The translations under genes and the position numbers were made by a program. A stretch of 64,000 nucleotides of DNA from Brevipalpus yothersi (taxonomy: Eukaryota > Arthropoda > Arachnida > Trombidiformes > Tenuipalpidae), in contig QZCP01000434.1 of NCBI GenBank assembly GCA_003956705.1, positions 252,484-316,483 of the forward strand, given 5' to 3'. Positions 62,042-64,000 of this stretch are shown here, one piece after another (within the stretch, counting starts at the first letter, position 1; each line of letters starts with the position of its first letter). The notes under the pieces were generated by a model. It saw only the letters and a program-made list of their open reading frames with translations. It did no database searches and was not told where the DNA came from.

Positions 62042-62617
62042 GCTCTATTCTCTATATTATGTAGCCTACACACACATATATATACTCTCGCATGCAATAT
62101 ATAGATCATAAATTATCTAGGAAAATTTCTAGAATTCCCTGTTGTGAATTGAATTGATGTATTCCACCTACATTTAGAACATTTCTCTTTGGTCATTATC
62201 AAAATTTGATGTCAAAAATCTCTGGATGCGGGTATAAGAGAGGAATAGAATATGAAGAATATGATAGATTTGGGAAGAGAGTGATGATAGAAATGAAGCG
62301 TAGGAGGAGAAGTAGGAAGAGAGAGAGAAAGATGGTGTGGATGAACATTGTGGATGATGGTGAGGAAATGGATGTGGCAATGGATAATATTCTAGGGTAT
62401 TCTTGGGATGAAGGATGTTCTGTTTCTGTCTTCACATATACACACACGATTCCTTGTTGTTATTCCTATTCACGGATCAGCTGATAATCTCAATTGATCC
62501 GGAGAATGCATTTGTCGATCTTTTTCCTCTTCTTCTTTTCATTCCTTTTCCTTTCTCTTCTCGTATTCCTTCTCTCTGTATTCATAGCGATTTTATGCAC
62601 ATACACATTCACATAGC

Positions 62618-62642
62618 AAATCAAATCAAATCAAATCAAATC
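62618..62642. repeat. (AAATC)5 minisatellite
   Basis: Five perfect pentamer copies. Confidence 0.95.
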
Positions 62643-63672
62643 CTGTTCATCCATGATATTCGGAAGACAGTGTTCATGATGATAAAGAGAGAATCGTTTA
62701 TTCTATTTACAGGTTAACAATTATCATTATATTAAACTAGTTTTCACAGCTCCCATCATTATTGATAGGTTGAAAGCTGAAGTTATACTGCTTCACAATC
62801 TCACAAGCTCTTTTGATGTCCTACATTCCAGAAGGAATCTCACCAAATCTGGTTCTGTATATAAATATATGTATTGCTAAAAGTCCAGGGCTTTTAAAAA
62901 CATTGTTGAAATTCTCTACATTTATCTACTCCTCTAAGCCTCTTGCCAAAGGGCTAGATGATTGAATAAGAGAGAATGTTTGTATGTGTGTCTATATGAT
63001 TGCAAGTGAACTGTTAAGGCTTCAGAATGGATATTTTCTTTTCCTCTCTCTTTCTTCTCTTTCGATATTGGAAAGCAAAATACTGTCAACTTGAAAAGTA
63101 ACTCAATTGCAGTATAATTTCCTTTTTTCCATCTCATACTTGAGAGTCAACCTGTGCGTGTATATGTATGTATTCCTACGGATGGATGGAAAAATGTTGA
63201 GCCAGAAAAAAAGTCACACAATTCACGCAGAGGCAGTCTCTTTCTTTTTATTCTCGAAGATGTTGGAAAGAGAGAGAGAGAGCGAATAAAAGAGGCAAAT
63301 GTGTATATACTAGGTGAAGAATAGGGAAGAAAAATAATCGACTAACATTTTTTCTAGCAGAAAAAAAACCCTTCTCCTCTTTAACAGAGAGAATTCAGCG
63401 AGAATGGATGGAGGGATGGAAAATCTTTTCACCTTTGACTATATGAATACAGGATATTCCATCCCTTGGGCTATCATCATTGTGTATACTGTATATCGGG
63501 TGTAGGATTGCCATGTAAGCCTTGTGAACAGGCTTTTTGATGTTCCCCTATCTTTCTTGCTTTCTCTTTTTCTCTTCTCCATCCACTGTATAGATGCCAT
63601 AATCATTCCAATTAATAGCCACACTTACTCACAGGCAACGTATGAAAGTGACAGAGGCAGCAAGAGTCTCTT

Positions 63673-63674
<2 letters not shown>

Positions 63675-63719
<45 letters not shown>
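63675..63719. repeat. (GA)n microsatellite
   Basis: About 22 GA units. Confidence 0.95.
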
Positions 63720-63723
<4 letters not shown>

Positions 63724-64000
63724 AAAAAACGATAATGCTCCATGCTTCAATGTGGATCTGGTGTAAGAGAAAGAGGAAAAATATTAGAAGAGATGAAAAA
63801 AATCCATAGAGAAAAAGAAAAACAGATAGATGAAGACAGGAGAGTAGAATCTAGGAGAAAATGGAAGACATAGAAGTAGTAGATGACAAAAGTATTCCTA
63901 AGTGGCACTCTATATTCTTGATATTGTATCTCGTATATTTACAGAGTGTGTACCCACTTACCGACTTATTGTATTAATGGATATTAATCTTGAAAAATTT

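Larger units (their letters stand above)
61977..64000. other. Probable first intron of the KCTD-like gene
   Basis: It contains a CT tract directly after the donor (61999-62038), an (AAATC)5 run (62618-62642) and a GA tract (63675-63719). No second BTB exon was recognised. Confidence 0.5.

Noticed and set aside
1..64000. tRNA, rRNA, CRISPR arrays, transposase or reverse-transcriptase genes
   Set aside because: No B-box-like tRNA core, regular spacer array or transposon coding frame was found on reading both strands; divergent fragments could still be missed.

Overview
This is eukaryotic nuclear DNA from an animal, most likely an arthropod and, by inference, an acariform (perhaps astigmatid) mite. 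The evidence is AT-rich sequence, GT-AG introns from tens of bases to several kilobases, an arthropod-type calbindin-32, a bHLH-PAS protein closest to methoprene-tolerant, Asn/Ser-rich low-complexity segments, and very abundant (GA)n/(CT)n microsatellites. I saw no bacterial operons, CRISPR arrays, tRNAs or rRNAs. The mite assignment is inference; the arthropod assignment is stronger.

Layout. 0-4 kb: gene-poor, GA/CT-rich, with what looks like the last coding exon of a minus-strand gene at 53-200. 4.1-9.7 kb: a family of five small four-helix membrane proteins (one on +, four on -), including an ~0.9-kb tandem duplication that left a gene-end remnant. 10.8-12.0 kb: a three-exon gene for a small secreted Cys-rich protein (-). 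12-20.8 kb: mostly non-coding, with candidate exons of a small membrane protein (15053-15467, -) and a CpG-rich patch. 20.8-24.2 kb: a TAF3-like TFIID subunit with a histone fold and three PHD fingers (-). 26.2-28.0 kb: an intronless DENN-domain Rab-GEF (+). 28-32.5 kb: intergenic, with a fold-back element and a 215-bp hexamer repeat. 32.6-34.0 kb: a C2H2-finger gene followed by a frameshifted partial copy. 34.9-45.5 kb: calbindin-32 in eight coding exons (-). 47.8-58.2 kb: a bHLH-PAS transcription factor in six to eight coding exons (-). 61.8 kb: first exon of a KCTD/BTB gene (+), whose remainder lies in or beyond the window end.

The genes do not form one pathway. They are ordinary nuclear genes with separate roles: basal transcription and chromatin reading (TAF3), hormone-type transcription control (bHLH-PAS), calcium buffering (calbindin), membrane traffic (DENN) and BTB assembly (KCTD). 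The lineage-specific material is the four-helix family, the duplicated zinc-finger gene and the Cys-rich secreted protein. Multi-exon models were built by hand from splice signals and reading-frame phase; all six phase-checked models close without internal stops.
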